A DNA stretch of 64,000 bases from JALZKA01 sp963725035 (GCA_963725035.1 CAVRWX010000018.1:1-64000), one strand, 5' to 3'; shown: positions 33,449 through 43,167, numbered from the stretch's first letter. Notes: generated by a model not told the origin, from the letters alone. A program made the numbers and translations.

Positions 33449-34933
33449 ATGGAGCTCCGCGAGGTGCTGGAAGGCGTGCATGCCGAGATTGAGGGCGACG
33501 ACGCGACCCAGATCTCGAATCTCGCCTACGACAACCGCAAGGCCGGACCCGGGACGCTCTTCTTCTGCGTGCCTGGCGCCACCGCGGACGGGCACGACTT
33601 CGCATCGCAAGCGGTTGAGGCGGGTGCGTCGGCACTGGTCGTCGAACGGAGGCTCGGACTGGGCGTGGCCGAGGCGCTGGTCAGCGACGCGCGGGCGGCG
33701 ATGGCGCCGGCCGCCGCGCGGTTCAACGGCGATCCGACTGCCGAGCTGCGCGTCGCGGGTATCACCGGCACGAACGGGAAGACCACGACGGCGTTCCTCG
33801 TCCGCCACATTCTGGAGCGGACTGGCATGCAGACGGGCCTCCTGGGAACCGTCAAGAGCGTGGTCGGGGGAGTCGAGGCCGATGTCGAGCGGACGACGCC
33901 GGAGGCGATCGACCTCCAGGCGACCTTTCGCGCGATGCTCGACTCCGGCGACAGGGCGTGCGCGATGGAGGTCTCCTCTCACGCGCTCAGGCTCGGCAGG
34001 TCGAGCGGGATCACGTTCGGGGTCGGCGTCTTTACCAATCTGACCCAGGACCACCTCGACTTCCACGCGGACATGGAGGACTACTTCACAGCGAAGCGCA
34101 TCCTCTTCGAGGGCGAGGGGAGGCCGCCAGTCGCCGTGGTGAACATCGACGACGAGTACGGGCGCCGCCTGGCGGCCGCGATCGCCGACGCGTACGGCGA
34201 AGGGCTGGTCACGTTCTCGGCAACCGGTCAGGACGCTGTCCTGCGGGCAGTGAACGTCGAGTTTGACTCGGCCGGCTCGCGCTTCCTCGTCCAGGGCCCG
34301 TTCGGCGAGGCCGCCGTCGAGATGCCGCTGCCCGGCGACTTCAACGTCGCGAACGCCCTTGCCGCACTGGGTGCCGCCGCCGCCCTCGGCGCCGACGAGC
34401 ACGAGGCCGCGCACGCGCTGGAGAACGCCGACCGCGTGCCCGGCAGGATGGAGCCGATCGACTCGGGCCAGCCGTTCGCGGTCCTCGTCGACTACGCCCA
34501 CACGCCCGACTCTCTTGAAAACGTGCTGGAGGCGGCCCGGCGGCTGACACCCGCCCCGGGGCGTGTCATCTGTGTGTTCGGCTGCGGCGGCGACCGGGAC
34601 CGCGACAAGCGCCCCCTGATGGGCGAGATCGCCGCCCGCTTGGCGGACGTGCCGGTCGTCACCTCGGACAACCCCCGCTCAGAGGACCCAGCTGCGATCG
34701 TCGCCGAGATCACGGCCGGCATGACCGGCCGCGACGATGTGCGAGTCGAGGTGGACCGCCGCGCCGCCATCCGCGGTGCGCTGGAGCTTGCGGCCGAGGG
34801 CGACACGGTCGTGATCGCCGGCAAGGGCCACGAGCAGGGCCAGGAGTTCGAGGGCGGGCGGAAGATCCCGTTCGATGACCGCGATGTGGCCCGAGCAGAG
34901 CTCGAGGCCATTGGGGCTGGGCGGGCGGCGTGA
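33449..34933 (+). CDS. murE: UDP-MurNAc-tripeptide synthetase MurE, meso-diaminopimelate type
   Basis: 494 residues. N-terminal UDP-binding domain (LAYDNRKAGPGTLFFCVPGA), ATP-binding GITGTNGKTTTAFLVRHILE, carbamylated-lysine/metal segment, TTPEAIDLQATFRAMLDSGD and the C-terminal domain VCVFGCGGDRDRDKRPLMGE. The specificity motif reads DNPR in VVTSDNPRSED, which goes with meso-diaminopimelate, not L-lysine. Adds DAP to UDP-MurNAc-L-Ala-D-Glu in the cytoplasm. ATG at 33449, 90 bases after ftsI, with the repeat between. Confidence 0.96.
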   Translation: MELREVLEGVHAEIEGDDATQISNLAYDNRKAGPGTLFFCVPGATADGHDFASQAVEAGASALVVERRLGLGVAEALVSDARAAMAPAAARFNGDPTAELRVAGITGTNGKTTTAFLVRHILERTGMQTGLLGTVKSVVGGVEADVERTTPEAIDLQATFRAMLDSGDRACAMEVSSHALRLGRSSGITFGVGVFTNLTQDHLDFHADMEDYFTAKRILFEGEGRPPVAVVNIDDEYGRRLAAAIADAYGEGLVTFSATGQDAVLRAVNVEFDSAGSRFLVQGPFGEAAVEMPLPGDFNVANALAALGAAAALGADEHEAAHALENADRVPGRMEPIDSGQPFAVLVDYAHTPDSLENVLEAARRLTPAPGRVICVFGCGGDRDRDKRPLMGEIAARLADVPVVTSDNPRSEDPAAIVAEITAGMTGRDDVRVEVDRRAAIRGALELAAEGDTVVIAGKGHEQGQEFEGGRKIPFDDRDVARAELEAIGAGRAA

Positions 34934-36285
34934 TCGACCTTGCGCCCGAGCGGATCGCAGACGCGGCCGGCCTCGACGTTCTCGCCGAAGGCCCTCAGGG
35001 CCGGCCCGAGCGCGCGGTCATCGACTCACGCGAGGTTGCCCAGGGCGACCTCTTCTTCGGGCTTCCGGGCGAGCATGCCGATGGCGGCGAGTTCGCGGCG
35101 GGCGCGCTCGCGGACGGGGCGTGGGGCGTCGTCTGCCTGCCGCAGCATGCGCGTGCGGCCGCGCGGGAGGGCCGCTTCGGATGGGTGTTCTCCACCTCCG
35201 ACCCGCTTGCGGCGCTCCAGGCGCTCGCCCGAGAGTGGCGCTGGGAGCTCGCGCCGAAGGTGGTGGGCATCACCGGCTCGACCGGCAAGACGTCCGTCAA
35301 GGACATCACGAAGACGCTCCTGCCGTTCCGGGTCCAGGCGAGCCCCGAGAACTACAACACCGAGATCGGCCTGCCGCTGGCGATCCTGGCGGCGCCGCCC
35401 GGCACCGAGGTCATGGTGCTTGAGATGGCGATGCGGGGCGTCGGGCAGATCGCCGAGCTGTGCGAGATCGCCGAGCCCGACGTCGGCGTCATCACCAACG
35501 TCGGACCTGTGCACCTGGAGCTTCTGGGAACGTTCGAGGCGATCGCCGAGACGAAGGCGGAGATCCTGGCGGGCCTGGGACCTGAGGGCCGCGCGATAGT
35601 GCCGGTCGACACAGAGGCATTGGAGCCTCACCTGGGCGACGACCTGGACGTCATGACGTTCGGGCCGGGCGGCGACGTCCACATCCTCGAGTCAGCCGTC
35701 TCAGGGCGCTCCGCGGACGTCCGGGTGGGCACCCCCGCGGGCGAGCAGGGCTTCGTTTTTCCCTTCGCCGAGAGCTACAACGTCACGAACGCGCTGACCG
35801 CGATCGCGATCGGCGTTTCGCTAGGCGCAGACCTTGCGGCGATGGCACGTCGGGCGGCGGACATAACCTTCTCGCGCCTCCGCGGTGAGCACCACGAGCT
35901 TCGCGGCGGCATCACGCTCGTGAACGACTGCTACAACGCCAACCCGATCTCGATGCACGCCGCGCTCCAAAGCCTTGCCGAGATGCCCGGCACCGGACGC
36001 AAGGTTGCAGTCCTTGGCGGCATGGCCGAGTTGGGCCCCGACGCCGCGACCTACCACCGCGAGATCGGCTCTTTGGCCCGCGGCCTCGGGATCGCGCCCG
36101 TGATCGGGGTCGGCGAATTGGCGCGCGACTACGCGCCCGACGAGTGGGCGCCGGACCCGGGCGCCGCGGTGGAACTGGCCGACGACCTCCTCGCCGACGG
36201 CGACGTGATCCTGGTCAAGGGCTCGCGCTCCGTGGGCCTCGAGCACTTCTCCGACGAGTTGATCGGCAGGCGCGGCGATGGCTGA
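34930..36285 (+). CDS. murF: UDP-MurNAc-tripeptide:D-Ala-D-Ala ligase MurF
   Basis: 451 residues. RPERAVIDSREVAQGDLFFG at the N-terminus, ATP-binding GITGSTGKTSVKDITKTLL, NYNTEIGLPLAIL, LEMAMRGVGQIAELCEIAEP, GVITNVGPVHLELLGTFE, NVTNALTAIAIGVSL and C-terminal LVNDCYNANPISMHAALQSL. Adds D-Ala-D-Ala to complete the pentapeptide precursor. GTGA overlap with murE; the last eight bases overlap mraY. Confidence 0.96.
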   Translation: MIDLAPERIADAAGLDVLAEGPQGRPERAVIDSREVAQGDLFFGLPGEHADGGEFAAGALADGAWGVVCLPQHARAAAREGRFGWVFSTSDPLAALQALAREWRWELAPKVVGITGSTGKTSVKDITKTLLPFRVQASPENYNTEIGLPLAILAAPPGTEVMVLEMAMRGVGQIAELCEIAEPDVGVITNVGPVHLELLGTFEAIAETKAEILAGLGPEGRAIVPVDTEALEPHLGDDLDVMTFGPGGDVHILESAVSGRSADVRVGTPAGEQGFVFPFAESYNVTNALTAIAIGVSLGADLAAMARRAADITFSRLRGEHHELRGGITLVNDCYNANPISMHAALQSLAEMPGTGRKVAVLGGMAELGPDAATYHREIGSLARGLGIAPVIGVGELARDYAPDEWAPDPGAAVELADDLLADGDVILVKGSRSVGLEHFSDELIGRRGDG

Positions 36286-37285
36286 GGCGGCCCTTCAGGC
36301 AGCGGACCTCATCGACCGCGGCGAGGTCCTGATCGCCGGCATGGCGGCGATGCTGATCACGATCTTCCTGGGCCCGAAGTTCATCGACTTCCTGCGGATC
36401 AGGGAGTTCGGGCAGCACATCCGCGAGGAGGGCCCGCAGGAGCACCACGCAAAGGCCGGCACGCCCACGATGGGCGGCCTCATCATCTTCGTCGGCATCT
36501 CCGTGCCGTTCCTGGTCCTGTCCGAGCGCGACACGGAGAGCCTGGCCGTGTTCGCCGTCGCCCTGGGATGCGCCGGGATCGGCCTGGCGGACGACTGGAT
36601 CAAGATCTCGAAGCGCCGCTCGCTTGGGCTGTCGGCCCGCTACAAGCTCCTCGCCCAGATCCTCTTGGCAGTGGCCCTCTTCTACGTCGGGACCGAGGAG
36701 ATCGGCCTCGAGACGACGATCCAGTCCCGTGTCTTCGGGGGTGAGATCGATATCCCCGCGGCGCTCTACGTCGTCTTCATCTTCCTCGTCATCGCCGGTG
36801 CGTCGAACGCCGTCAACCTGACGGACGGGCTTGACGGCCTGGCCGCAGGGTCGTGCGCGATTGTCTTCCTGGCGTTCACCGCCATCACCGTCACGTCTGG
36901 ACAGGAGGGCCTCGCGATCTTGTCGGCCTGCTTCGTCGGGGGCTCCATCGGCTTCTTGTGGTTCAACGCGTTCCCGGCGTCGATCTTCATGGGCGACACC
37001 GGCTCGCTGGGGCTCGGCGGCGCGATCGGCGCGCTCGCCGTCATGACCCAGACCGAGCTTCTGTTGATCATCCTCGGCGGCATCTTCGTGATTGAGGCCC
37101 TCTCGGTGGCGATTCAGGTCGTCTGGTTCAAGCTGACCCGCCGCCGCGTGCTCCTGATGGCGCCGGTGCACCACCACTTCGAGCTTCTCGCCTGGTCGGA
37201 GACGAAGATCATGCTGCGCTTCTGGATCGTCGCGGCAGTATGCGCCGGGATCGGCTACACGCTGTACCAGAACTCGGTCGGTTAG
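36278..37285 (+). CDS. mraY: Phospho-MurNAc-pentapeptide translocase MraY
   Basis: 335 residues, about ten membrane helices. Family motifs: HHAKAGTPTMGGLIIFVGIS, GLADDWIKISKRRSLGLSAR (the catalytic DDW/K region), NAVNLTDGLDGLAAGSCAIV (Mg2+-binding), FMGDTGSLGLGGAIGALAVM and the cytoplasmic MAPVHHHFELLAWSETKIML. Transfers phospho-MurNAc-pentapeptide to undecaprenyl phosphate, forming lipid I. Overlaps murF by eight bases. Confidence 0.97.
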   Translation: MAEAALQAADLIDRGEVLIAGMAAMLITIFLGPKFIDFLRIREFGQHIREEGPQEHHAKAGTPTMGGLIIFVGISVPFLVLSERDTESLAVFAVALGCAGIGLADDWIKISKRRSLGLSARYKLLAQILLAVALFYVGTEEIGLETTIQSRVFGGEIDIPAALYVVFIFLVIAGASNAVNLTDGLDGLAAGSCAIVFLAFTAITVTSGQEGLAILSACFVGGSIGFLWFNAFPASIFMGDTGSLGLGGAIGALAVMTQTELLLIILGGIFVIEALSVAIQVVWFKLTRRRVLLMAPVHHHFELLAWSETKIMLRFWIVAAVCAGIGYTLYQNSVG

Positions 37286-37329
37286 CCCAAACCGGCAGGG
37301 TGCCGGGCGCCTCTGGCGAATCAGGCTGC

Positions 37330-38634
37330 ATGGCCTCTTCGAGGGATCGACCGCCCCTGCCCGCCGGGCCCTACCTGGTCGTGGGGCTTGCGCGCTCGGG
37401 GCAGGCCGCGGCGCGCCTCTTGGCCGGGCGGGGCGAACAGGTCGCCGGGGTCGATTCCGGCAAGCCTGATGGCGCCGAAAGGTTGCCCGAGGCCGGCGTC
37501 GAAGTTCACCTGGATGGTGAACTGGATGGATGGGTCGAGGGATCGGCCTGCGTGGTCAAGAGCCCGGGTGTCCCCCGGGAGGCTGACCCGATCCGCCGAG
37601 CGCTCACGCTTGGCATTCCGGTCATCGGCGAGCTCGAGCTCGCGTGGCGCCTCGTCCCCAACCGCTTCGTCGCGGTGACCGGCACCAACGGCAAGACGAC
37701 GGTCACCGAGCTCCTCGGGCATATCTGGCGTACCGCGGGCGAGCCCGTTGCCGTGGCGGGCAACGTCGGGACGCCGCTTGCCGCGCTCGTCCACGATCTC
37801 GACCCCGAGGCGACGGTCGCGTGCGAGGCGTCGAGCTTTCAGCTCGAGGACGCTTCGGCGTTCGCGCCGGAGCTCGCGATGCTCCTGAACGTCATGCCGG
37901 ACCACCTCGACCGGCACGGGACCTTCGAGCACTACCTGGACTCGAAGCTCCGGGTCTTTGCGCGTCAGGACGAGGACGACACGGCCATTGTCGATCGCTC
38001 CGACCCAGTGGTCGCCCCCCTTGATCTTCCGGGCCAAGCGAATGAGCTCGACGTCTCCGCGATGGACCTTGGCTTCGAGCTGCGCGGCGCTTGGATGACC
38101 GGGCCTCACAACCTCTTGAACGCGCGCTTCGCGGCAGCGGCCGCGCTGGCGATGGGAATCGACCCGGAGGCCGTCGCCAAGGGCATAGAAACCTTCCCCG
38201 GCGTTCCGCACCGGCTGGAGCGCATCGCTGAGATCGACGGCGTCGCCTACGTAAACGACTCCAAGGCAACGAACGTCGCCGCGGCGGTCGCGGCGCTGGA
38301 GTCCTACGAAGGAAACATTCACGCGATCATGGGCGGTTCGCTGAAGGGTGCGGACTTCGCACCGCTCGCGGAGCCTGTGTCCGAGCACTGCGCCGCGGTG
38401 TACTTGACGGGCCCCGCCGCTGACCCGATCGCCAAGGCGCTCGGGTCCGCGGGCGTACCGGTTAGCCGCTGCGCCAACCTCCGGGAGGCAGTCGCCCAGG
38501 CGGCCCGGGCCGCTTCCGCAGGCGCGACCGTCCTCCTGGCGCCGGCGTGCGCGAGCTTCGACGCCTACCGCGACTACGAGGCGCGGGGCGACCACTTCAG
38601 GGAGCTGGTACATGTGATCGAGGCAAGCCGGTGA
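37330..38634 (+). CDS. murD: UDP-MurNAc-L-Ala:D-Glu ligase MurD
   Basis: 434 residues from ATG 37330. N-terminal Rossmann-like LVVGLARSGQAAARLLAGRG, ATP-binding VAVTGTNGKTTVTELLGHIW, GNVGTPLAALV, CEASSFQLEDASAFAPELAM, LNVMPDHLDRHGTFEHYLDS, HRLERIAEIDGVAYVNDSKA and C-terminal GGSLKGADFAPL with LAPACASFDAYRDYEARGDH. Adds D-glutamate to UDP-MurNAc-L-Ala. 44-base gap from mraY; the stop overlaps the ftsW GTG. Confidence 0.96.
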   Translation: MASSRDRPPLPAGPYLVVGLARSGQAAARLLAGRGEQVAGVDSGKPDGAERLPEAGVEVHLDGELDGWVEGSACVVKSPGVPREADPIRRALTLGIPVIGELELAWRLVPNRFVAVTGTNGKTTVTELLGHIWRTAGEPVAVAGNVGTPLAALVHDLDPEATVACEASSFQLEDASAFAPELAMLLNVMPDHLDRHGTFEHYLDSKLRVFARQDEDDTAIVDRSDPVVAPLDLPGQANELDVSAMDLGFELRGAWMTGPHNLLNARFAAAAALAMGIDPEAVAKGIETFPGVPHRLERIAEIDGVAYVNDSKATNVAAAVAALESYEGNIHAIMGGSLKGADFAPLAEPVSEHCAAVYLTGPAADPIAKALGSAGVPVSRCANLREAVAQAARAASAGATVLLAPACASFDAYRDYEARGDHFRELVHVIEASR

Positions 38635-39911
38635 GCGCGGCCAGGTCCACGGCAACGCGAAAGGCGCCCGCCAAGAAGCCCGCGGGCAGGAAGCCTGGCT
38701 CCAAGGGCAAGACGGTGTCGATCGAGTACTCGATGCTCCTCACGACGACGCTCTGCCTCCTGGCGCTCGGCGTGGTCATGGTCTTCTCGGCGAGCTCGAC
38801 GACGTCACTCCTGGGCGATGCGGGCGACGGCGCCTACTACCTCAAGCGCACGGCGCTCTACGGAATCGTCGGCCTGTTGGCGCTGAAGTTCCTCGCCTCC
38901 GGCGGCGCCAAGGTCCTGCGGCCGCTGACGGTGCCGCTCATGGCCCTCTCGCTCTTCCTGCTGGTCGCCGTGATGATCCCGGGCGTTGGCATCGAGGTGA
39001 ACGGCGCCAAGCGCTGGATCGGCGCCGGCCTCTTCCAGGTCCAGCCGTCAGAGATCGCCAAGCTCGCGCTGATCTTGTACGGCGCACAGCTTCTCGCCAC
39101 CAGACCGAAGATGACTCGCTCGATCGGAGAGATGGGGCCATTCCTTCTGGCCGTCGCCGTCATCTCGGGCCTGGTCGTGCTCGAGCCGGACCTTGGGACG
39201 GCGATGGTCGCGTGCTTCGCCGCTGCGGCGATGCTGATCGTGGCCGGTGCCCGGATGCGGGACCTCGCGATCCTGGGTGTTGCGATCGGCGTCGTGATCG
39301 TCCTCGCGATCATGATCGAGCCGTACCGGATGGAGAGGCTCACGGGCTTCCTCAATCCCGGCTCCGACCCGTCGGGCTCCGGCTTCCAGGCAAACCAGGC
39401 CCAGATCGCTCTCGGTTCCGGCGGGCTCTTCGGCGTCGGGCTGGGGGAGAGCCTCCAGAAGGCCTCCTACCTACCCGAGGCGCACACGGACATGATCGCC
39501 GCGGTGATCGGCGAGGAGCTCGGCCTGGTTGGCATCGCGATGATCGTCGGCCTCTTCAGCCTCTTCGGCTATGCCGGGCTCCAGACCGCTCGCAAGGCGC
39601 GCGACCCCTACGCGAAGCTGCTCGCCGCGGGCCTCACCTCGCTCATCGTGGTCCAGGCGGTAATCAACCTCTTCGCCGTGCTGGGGCTTGCTCCACTGAC
39701 CGGAGTTCCGCTCCCATTCGTGTCCTATGGAAACTCGAGCCTGCTCACGATGCTTGCCGCCGTGGGCGTGCTCCTGAACATCGCGCGGACGCCCGGTGCG
39801 ACACTGCGCGTCGTCAATGGAGACCGAACAGCCCAGAGTCGTAGTAGCCGCGGGCGGCACAGCAGGGCACGTAGTGCCCGCGCTGGCAGTCGCCGACGCG
39901 CTACGGGATAA
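38631..39911 (+). CDS. ftsW: Septal peptidoglycan polymerase FtsW (SEDS family)
   Basis: About 426 residues from GTG 38631 (GTGA with murD). A basic Ala/Lys/Pro cytoplasmic head (RKAPAKKPAGRKPGSKGK) precedes ten membrane helices. SEDS motifs: VMVFSASSTTSLL, GIEVNGAKRWIGAGLFQVQP, SEIAKLALILYGAQLLA, VLEPDLGTAMVACFAAAAML, FGVGLGESLQKASYLPEAHT, DMIAAVIGEELGLVGIAMI and PLTGVPLPFVSYGNSSLL. The Asp of the PEAHTD loop is the catalytic residue in SEDS enzymes. The frame continues 95 bases into murG as a basic tail (SRGRHSRARSARAGSRRR), either a long overlap or the result of a late indel. Confidence 0.94.
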   Translation: MSAARSTATRKAPAKKPAGRKPGSKGKTVSIEYSMLLTTTLCLLALGVVMVFSASSTTSLLGDAGDGAYYLKRTALYGIVGLLALKFLASGGAKVLRPLTVPLMALSLFLLVAVMIPGVGIEVNGAKRWIGAGLFQVQPSEIAKLALILYGAQLLATRPKMTRSIGEMGPFLLAVAVISGLVVLEPDLGTAMVACFAAAAMLIVAGARMRDLAILGVAIGVVIVLAIMIEPYRMERLTGFLNPGSDPSGSGFQANQAQIALGSGGLFGVGLGESLQKASYLPEAHTDMIAAVIGEELGLVGIAMIVGLFSLFGYAGLQTARKARDPYAKLLAAGLTSLIVVQAVINLFAVLGLAPLTGVPLPFVSYGNSSLLTMLAAVGVLLNIARTPGATLRVVNGDRTAQSRSSRGRHSRARSARAGSRRRATG

Positions 39912-40914
39912 GGGCGCCCTCGTCACCTTCGCCGGCACGGCGGAGCGGGCGGAGGCGACCCTGGTGCCCGAGGCCGGGTACGAGATCGACTACCTGCGCG
40001 TACGCGGCATCGATCGCTCGAAGCCGCTCCAGGCCGCGGGAGCGATGTCACTTGCGGCGCGAGCGGTTCCCGCCGCCCGCCGCATCCTCCTCACGCGCGA
40101 AGCCGATGCCGTCCTCGGCGGCGGCGGCTATGTGGCAGCGCCGGTCGGGATCGCGGCGGCGCGCATTGGCCTGCCGCTGGTGATCACGGAAGCCGATCGC
40201 CACCTGGGCCTCACCAACCGCCTGCTCGCTCGCCGCGCTCGCCGGGTTTGCCTGGCCTTCGCGATCCCGGAGCTGGAGGGCGAGCGCTACCTCGTGACGG
40301 GAAGACCGGTCCCGCGCGCGATCGTCGAAGCCGATCGCGCGTCCGCCCGCCGCAAGTTCAAGCTCGCGGACGGCGAGCGTTGCCTCCTCGTCTTCGGCGG
40401 AAGTCAGGGCGCGCTCTCGGTCAACACCGCCGTGCTCGACGGGCTGCTCGAGCCCGACCCCGGATTCCACGTCCTACATCTGACAGGGACCCGCGATCAC
40501 CGGATGGTCGCGGACAGAGTCTTCGAGGCGGGCGCCCAGGAGCGATTCACCGTGCTGGAATACGTGAAGCACCTGGGTGATGTGCTGGCCGCGTCCGACC
40601 TCGTCCTCGCGCGCTCGGGCGCGTCCGTGTTCGAGCTAGCCGCCGCGGGGCGCCCGGCGATCCTGGTGCCCTACCCGTACGCGACGGGCCGCCATCAGCA
40701 TGCAAACGCCGAGTGGATGGCCGGCGCGGGTGCGGCGGTCGTCGTCGAAGACTCAGAGCTCGACGGCGAGCGAGTGCGCAAGCTGGCGGGCGAATTGATC
40801 GAGGATGACGAGCGTCTGACGCGGATGGGCGAGGCATCGGCCGGCCTCGCGATGCCCGACGCGGCCGAGCGCGTGGCGGCCGAGGTGCTGAGCGCGATCG
40901 GGGTCGAGCGATGA
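39817..40914 (+). CDS. murG: Lipid II synthase MurG (GT28 family)
   Basis: 366 residues from ATG 39817, inside the ftsW 3' end. N-terminal VVVAAGGTAGHVVPALAVAD (glycine-rich loop of MurG), LGGGGYVAAPVGIAAARIGL, PLVITEADRHLGLTNRLLAR and the donor-binding CLLVFGGSQGALSVNTAVLD, ARSGASVFELAAAGRPAILV and PYPYATGRHQHANAEWM. The usual HEQN(A) acceptor-side motif reads TEADRHLGLTN here. Transfers GlcNAc to lipid I at the membrane inner face. Stop overlaps murC (ATGA). Confidence 0.95.
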   Translation: METEQPRVVVAAGGTAGHVVPALAVADALRDKGALVTFAGTAERAEATLVPEAGYEIDYLRVRGIDRSKPLQAAGAMSLAARAVPAARRILLTREADAVLGGGGYVAAPVGIAAARIGLPLVITEADRHLGLTNRLLARRARRVCLAFAIPELEGERYLVTGRPVPRAIVEADRASARRKFKLADGERCLLVFGGSQGALSVNTAVLDGLLEPDPGFHVLHLTGTRDHRMVADRVFEAGAQERFTVLEYVKHLGDVLAASDLVLARSGASVFELAAAGRPAILVPYPYATGRHQHANAEWMAGAGAAVVVEDSELDGERVRKLAGELIEDDERLTRMGEASAGLAMPDAAERVAAEVLSAIGVER

Positions 40915-42221
40915 ACCGGGAAGCCTGGACGGGCCGCAAGCTCCACTTCATCGCCATCGGCGGCGCGGGCATGAGCGGCCTGGCGCTGGTCGCCCACCGG
41001 CTGGGCGCGATCGTCACCGGCTCGGACCGCGCCGAGTCGAGCTACATGGATCGCCTTCGAGCCGCAGGGTTGGATCCAGTTGTCGGCCACGATCCGGACC
41101 TCGTCCCGCCGGACGCCGAGGTGGTCGTCTCCACCGCGATCGGCCCCGACAATCCCGAGCTGTCCCGCGCCCGCGAGCGCGGCCAGACCGAGCTTCATCG
41201 CGGGGCGCTCCTGGCGGAGCTGTGCACCGACGGTCGGCTGATCGCCGTCGCCGGTACGCATGGCAAAACGACGACGACAGGGATGATCGTCCATGCGCTC
41301 AGAGAGCTGGGAGCCGATCCGACCTTCTTCATCGGCGGCGAGCTCCCCGGAGCGGGCGACGAGGGGGCGCCCGCGAACGCGGGGCTCGGCACCGGCGAGT
41401 GGATCGTCGCCGAGGCCGACGAGTCCGATGCCAGCTTCCTCGAGCTTCGCCCTGACGTGGCGGTCGTCACCAACGTCGAGCTCGATCATCACGCGCGCTG
41501 GAGCTCCCGTGCCGAGCTTTTCGGCGCCTTCGCGAAGTTCGCGTCCCCGGCGGTGGGCGTCGCGAGAGGGGGCGACCACGCGCTCGACGCTGTCGTGCCG
41601 CCGGGCACGGAGTCCGTCACGTTCACCGCGACCGCACCGGGCCCGGCTGCGCTCACGCTGAGCGTTCCAGGCCGCCACAACGCGCTGAACGCCCGCGCTG
41701 CGCTCGCGGCGATAGAGCTCGCCGGCTTGGACGTTGACCGAGCCGCAGCGGCGCTCGAGAGCTTCCCAGGCATGCTCCGCCGCCAGGAGCTGAAGGGCGA
41801 GCATTCTGGCGCTGCCGTCTATGACGACTACGCCCACCATCCGACCGAGGTCCGGGCGACGCTCGCAGCGCTCCGCGAGCTCAAGCCCGAGCGCCTGATC
41901 GCGGTCTTCCAGCCGCACCTCTACTCCCGCACCAAGGCGCTCGCTTCGGACTTCGGCGCCGCCTTGGCCGCCGCCGACGAGGTGGGCGTGCTCGACGTGT
42001 ATGCGGCGCGCGAGGAGCCGGTCGGGCCGCTCGAAGGCGTCAGCGGCCTCGCGGTCGCCCGCGCAACAGCGGACCACGCGGGAGGCAAGCGAGTGATGTG
42101 GCTCGGTGATTGCGAGACGGCCGCCCGTGTCCTGGCGCCTCGCCTTCGCGAGGGAGATCTACTGGTGACCATCGGCGCCGGCGACATCTTCAAGCTCGCG
42201 GATGACTTGGTGGCGGGATGA
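40911..42221 (+). CDS. murC: UDP-MurNAc:L-alanine ligase MurC
   Basis: 436 residues. LHFIAIGGAGMSGLALVAHR at the N-terminus, ATP-binding IAVAGTHGKTTTTGMIVHAL, VAEADESDASFLELRPDVAV, VTNVELDHHARWSSRAELFG, HNALNARAALAAIEL and C-terminal VYDDYAHHPTEVRATLAALR and VFQPHLYSRTKALASDFGAA. First amino-acid ligase of the peptidoglycan precursor pathway. ATGA overlaps with murG and murB on each side. Confidence 0.97.
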   Translation: MNREAWTGRKLHFIAIGGAGMSGLALVAHRLGAIVTGSDRAESSYMDRLRAAGLDPVVGHDPDLVPPDAEVVVSTAIGPDNPELSRARERGQTELHRGALLAELCTDGRLIAVAGTHGKTTTTGMIVHALRELGADPTFFIGGELPGAGDEGAPANAGLGTGEWIVAEADESDASFLELRPDVAVVTNVELDHHARWSSRAELFGAFAKFASPAVGVARGGDHALDAVVPPGTESVTFTATAPGPAALTLSVPGRHNALNARAALAAIELAGLDVDRAAAALESFPGMLRRQELKGEHSGAAVYDDYAHHPTEVRATLAALRELKPERLIAVFQPHLYSRTKALASDFGAALAAADEVGVLDVYAAREEPVGPLEGVSGLAVARATADHAGGKRVMWLGDCETAARVLAPRLREGDLLVTIGAGDIFKLADDLVAG

Positions 42222-43120
42222 ACGTCGAGAAGGACTTTCCCCTCGCACGGTTGACGACCGTTCGCGCCGGCGGCAACGCCGAACAGTTCGCCCGGCCTTC
42301 GACGGAGGAGGAGCTGGTCGAGCTGCTTGCCTGGGCCAGTAAGGACGGCCACCCGGTCGAGGTCGTCGGATCGGGTTCGAACCTCCTGGTCGCCGATGCC
42401 GGGGTTCCTGGCCTGGTCCTGAAGCTCGACGGCGAGTTGACGGCGCTCGAGCGCGACGGGACGCACGTCCTGTGCGGCGGTGGCGTGCGCCTGCCCTCGG
42501 CGGCGGCCAAGGTCGCCCGCTGGGGGCTGACCGGCCTGGAGTTCGGGATCAACATCCCTGGCACGGTCGGCGGCGCCGTGAGGATGAACGCCAACGCGTA
42601 TGGAGGCGAGCTTGCGGCCGTGCTGGAGTGGGTGAACGTCTGCGGGCCGGGTGGGGCGGAGCGCCGCGCCCCCGGCGAGCTCGGCTTCGAGTACCGGAAA
42701 TCGAACCTCGAGGCGGGCGAGGTCGTCTCGCGCGCGTCGTTCGCCCTGGCTGATGCCGATCCCGAAGATGTGAAGGCGACGCTCGCAGGGATGCGGGAGA
42801 AGCGCCGTGAGGCGCAGCCCTCGGGGATCAAGACCTTCGGCTCGACCTTCAAGAACCCCGACGACCCACGCGCGGAGGGACTGAGCGCCGGGATGCTGCT
42901 CGACGCCGTGGGCGCCCGTGGTCTCGAGTCCGGTGGCGCCCGCTTCTCTCCAAAGCACGCGAACTTCGTCGAGAACACGGGTACGGCGACGACGGCCGAC
43001 ATTCTCGCGCTGATGGCAGAAGGCAGGCGGCTCGTCCACGAGCGCTACGGCGTAGTCCTCGAGCCCGAGGTTCAGATCCTGGGCGACCCCGAGTGGCCCG
43101 AAGGGTGGAACCTGGTCTAG
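42218..43120 (+). CDS. murB: UDP-N-acetylenolpyruvoylglucosamine reductase MurB
   Basis: 300 residues, FAD enzyme. FPLARLTTVRAGGNAEQFAR, VEVVGSGSNLLVADAGVPGL, GVRLPSAAAKVARWGLTGLE, FGINIPGTVGGAVRMNANAY, FEYRKSNLEAGEVV, GIKTFGSTFKNPDDPRA and AKHANFVENTG-like SPKHANFVENTGTATTADIL. The GSTFKNP form marks the type II (Tyr-loop-lacking) MurB of Gram-positives. Reduces the enolpyruvyl group to lactyl to make UDP-MurNAc. Overlaps murC by four bases. Confidence 0.96.
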   Translation: MNVEKDFPLARLTTVRAGGNAEQFARPSTEEELVELLAWASKDGHPVEVVGSGSNLLVADAGVPGLVLKLDGELTALERDGTHVLCGGGVRLPSAAAKVARWGLTGLEFGINIPGTVGGAVRMNANAYGGELAAVLEWVNVCGPGGAERRAPGELGFEYRKSNLEAGEVVSRASFALADADPEDVKATLAGMREKRREAQPSGIKTFGSTFKNPDDPRAEGLSAGMLLDAVGARGLESGGARFSPKHANFVENTGTATTADILALMAEGRRLVHERYGVVLEPEVQILGDPEWPEGWNLV

Positions 43121-43167
43121 GCGTCCACTGGGCAGGAGAGGCCCGCTCGCCCGCGAATTGAGGGCGA

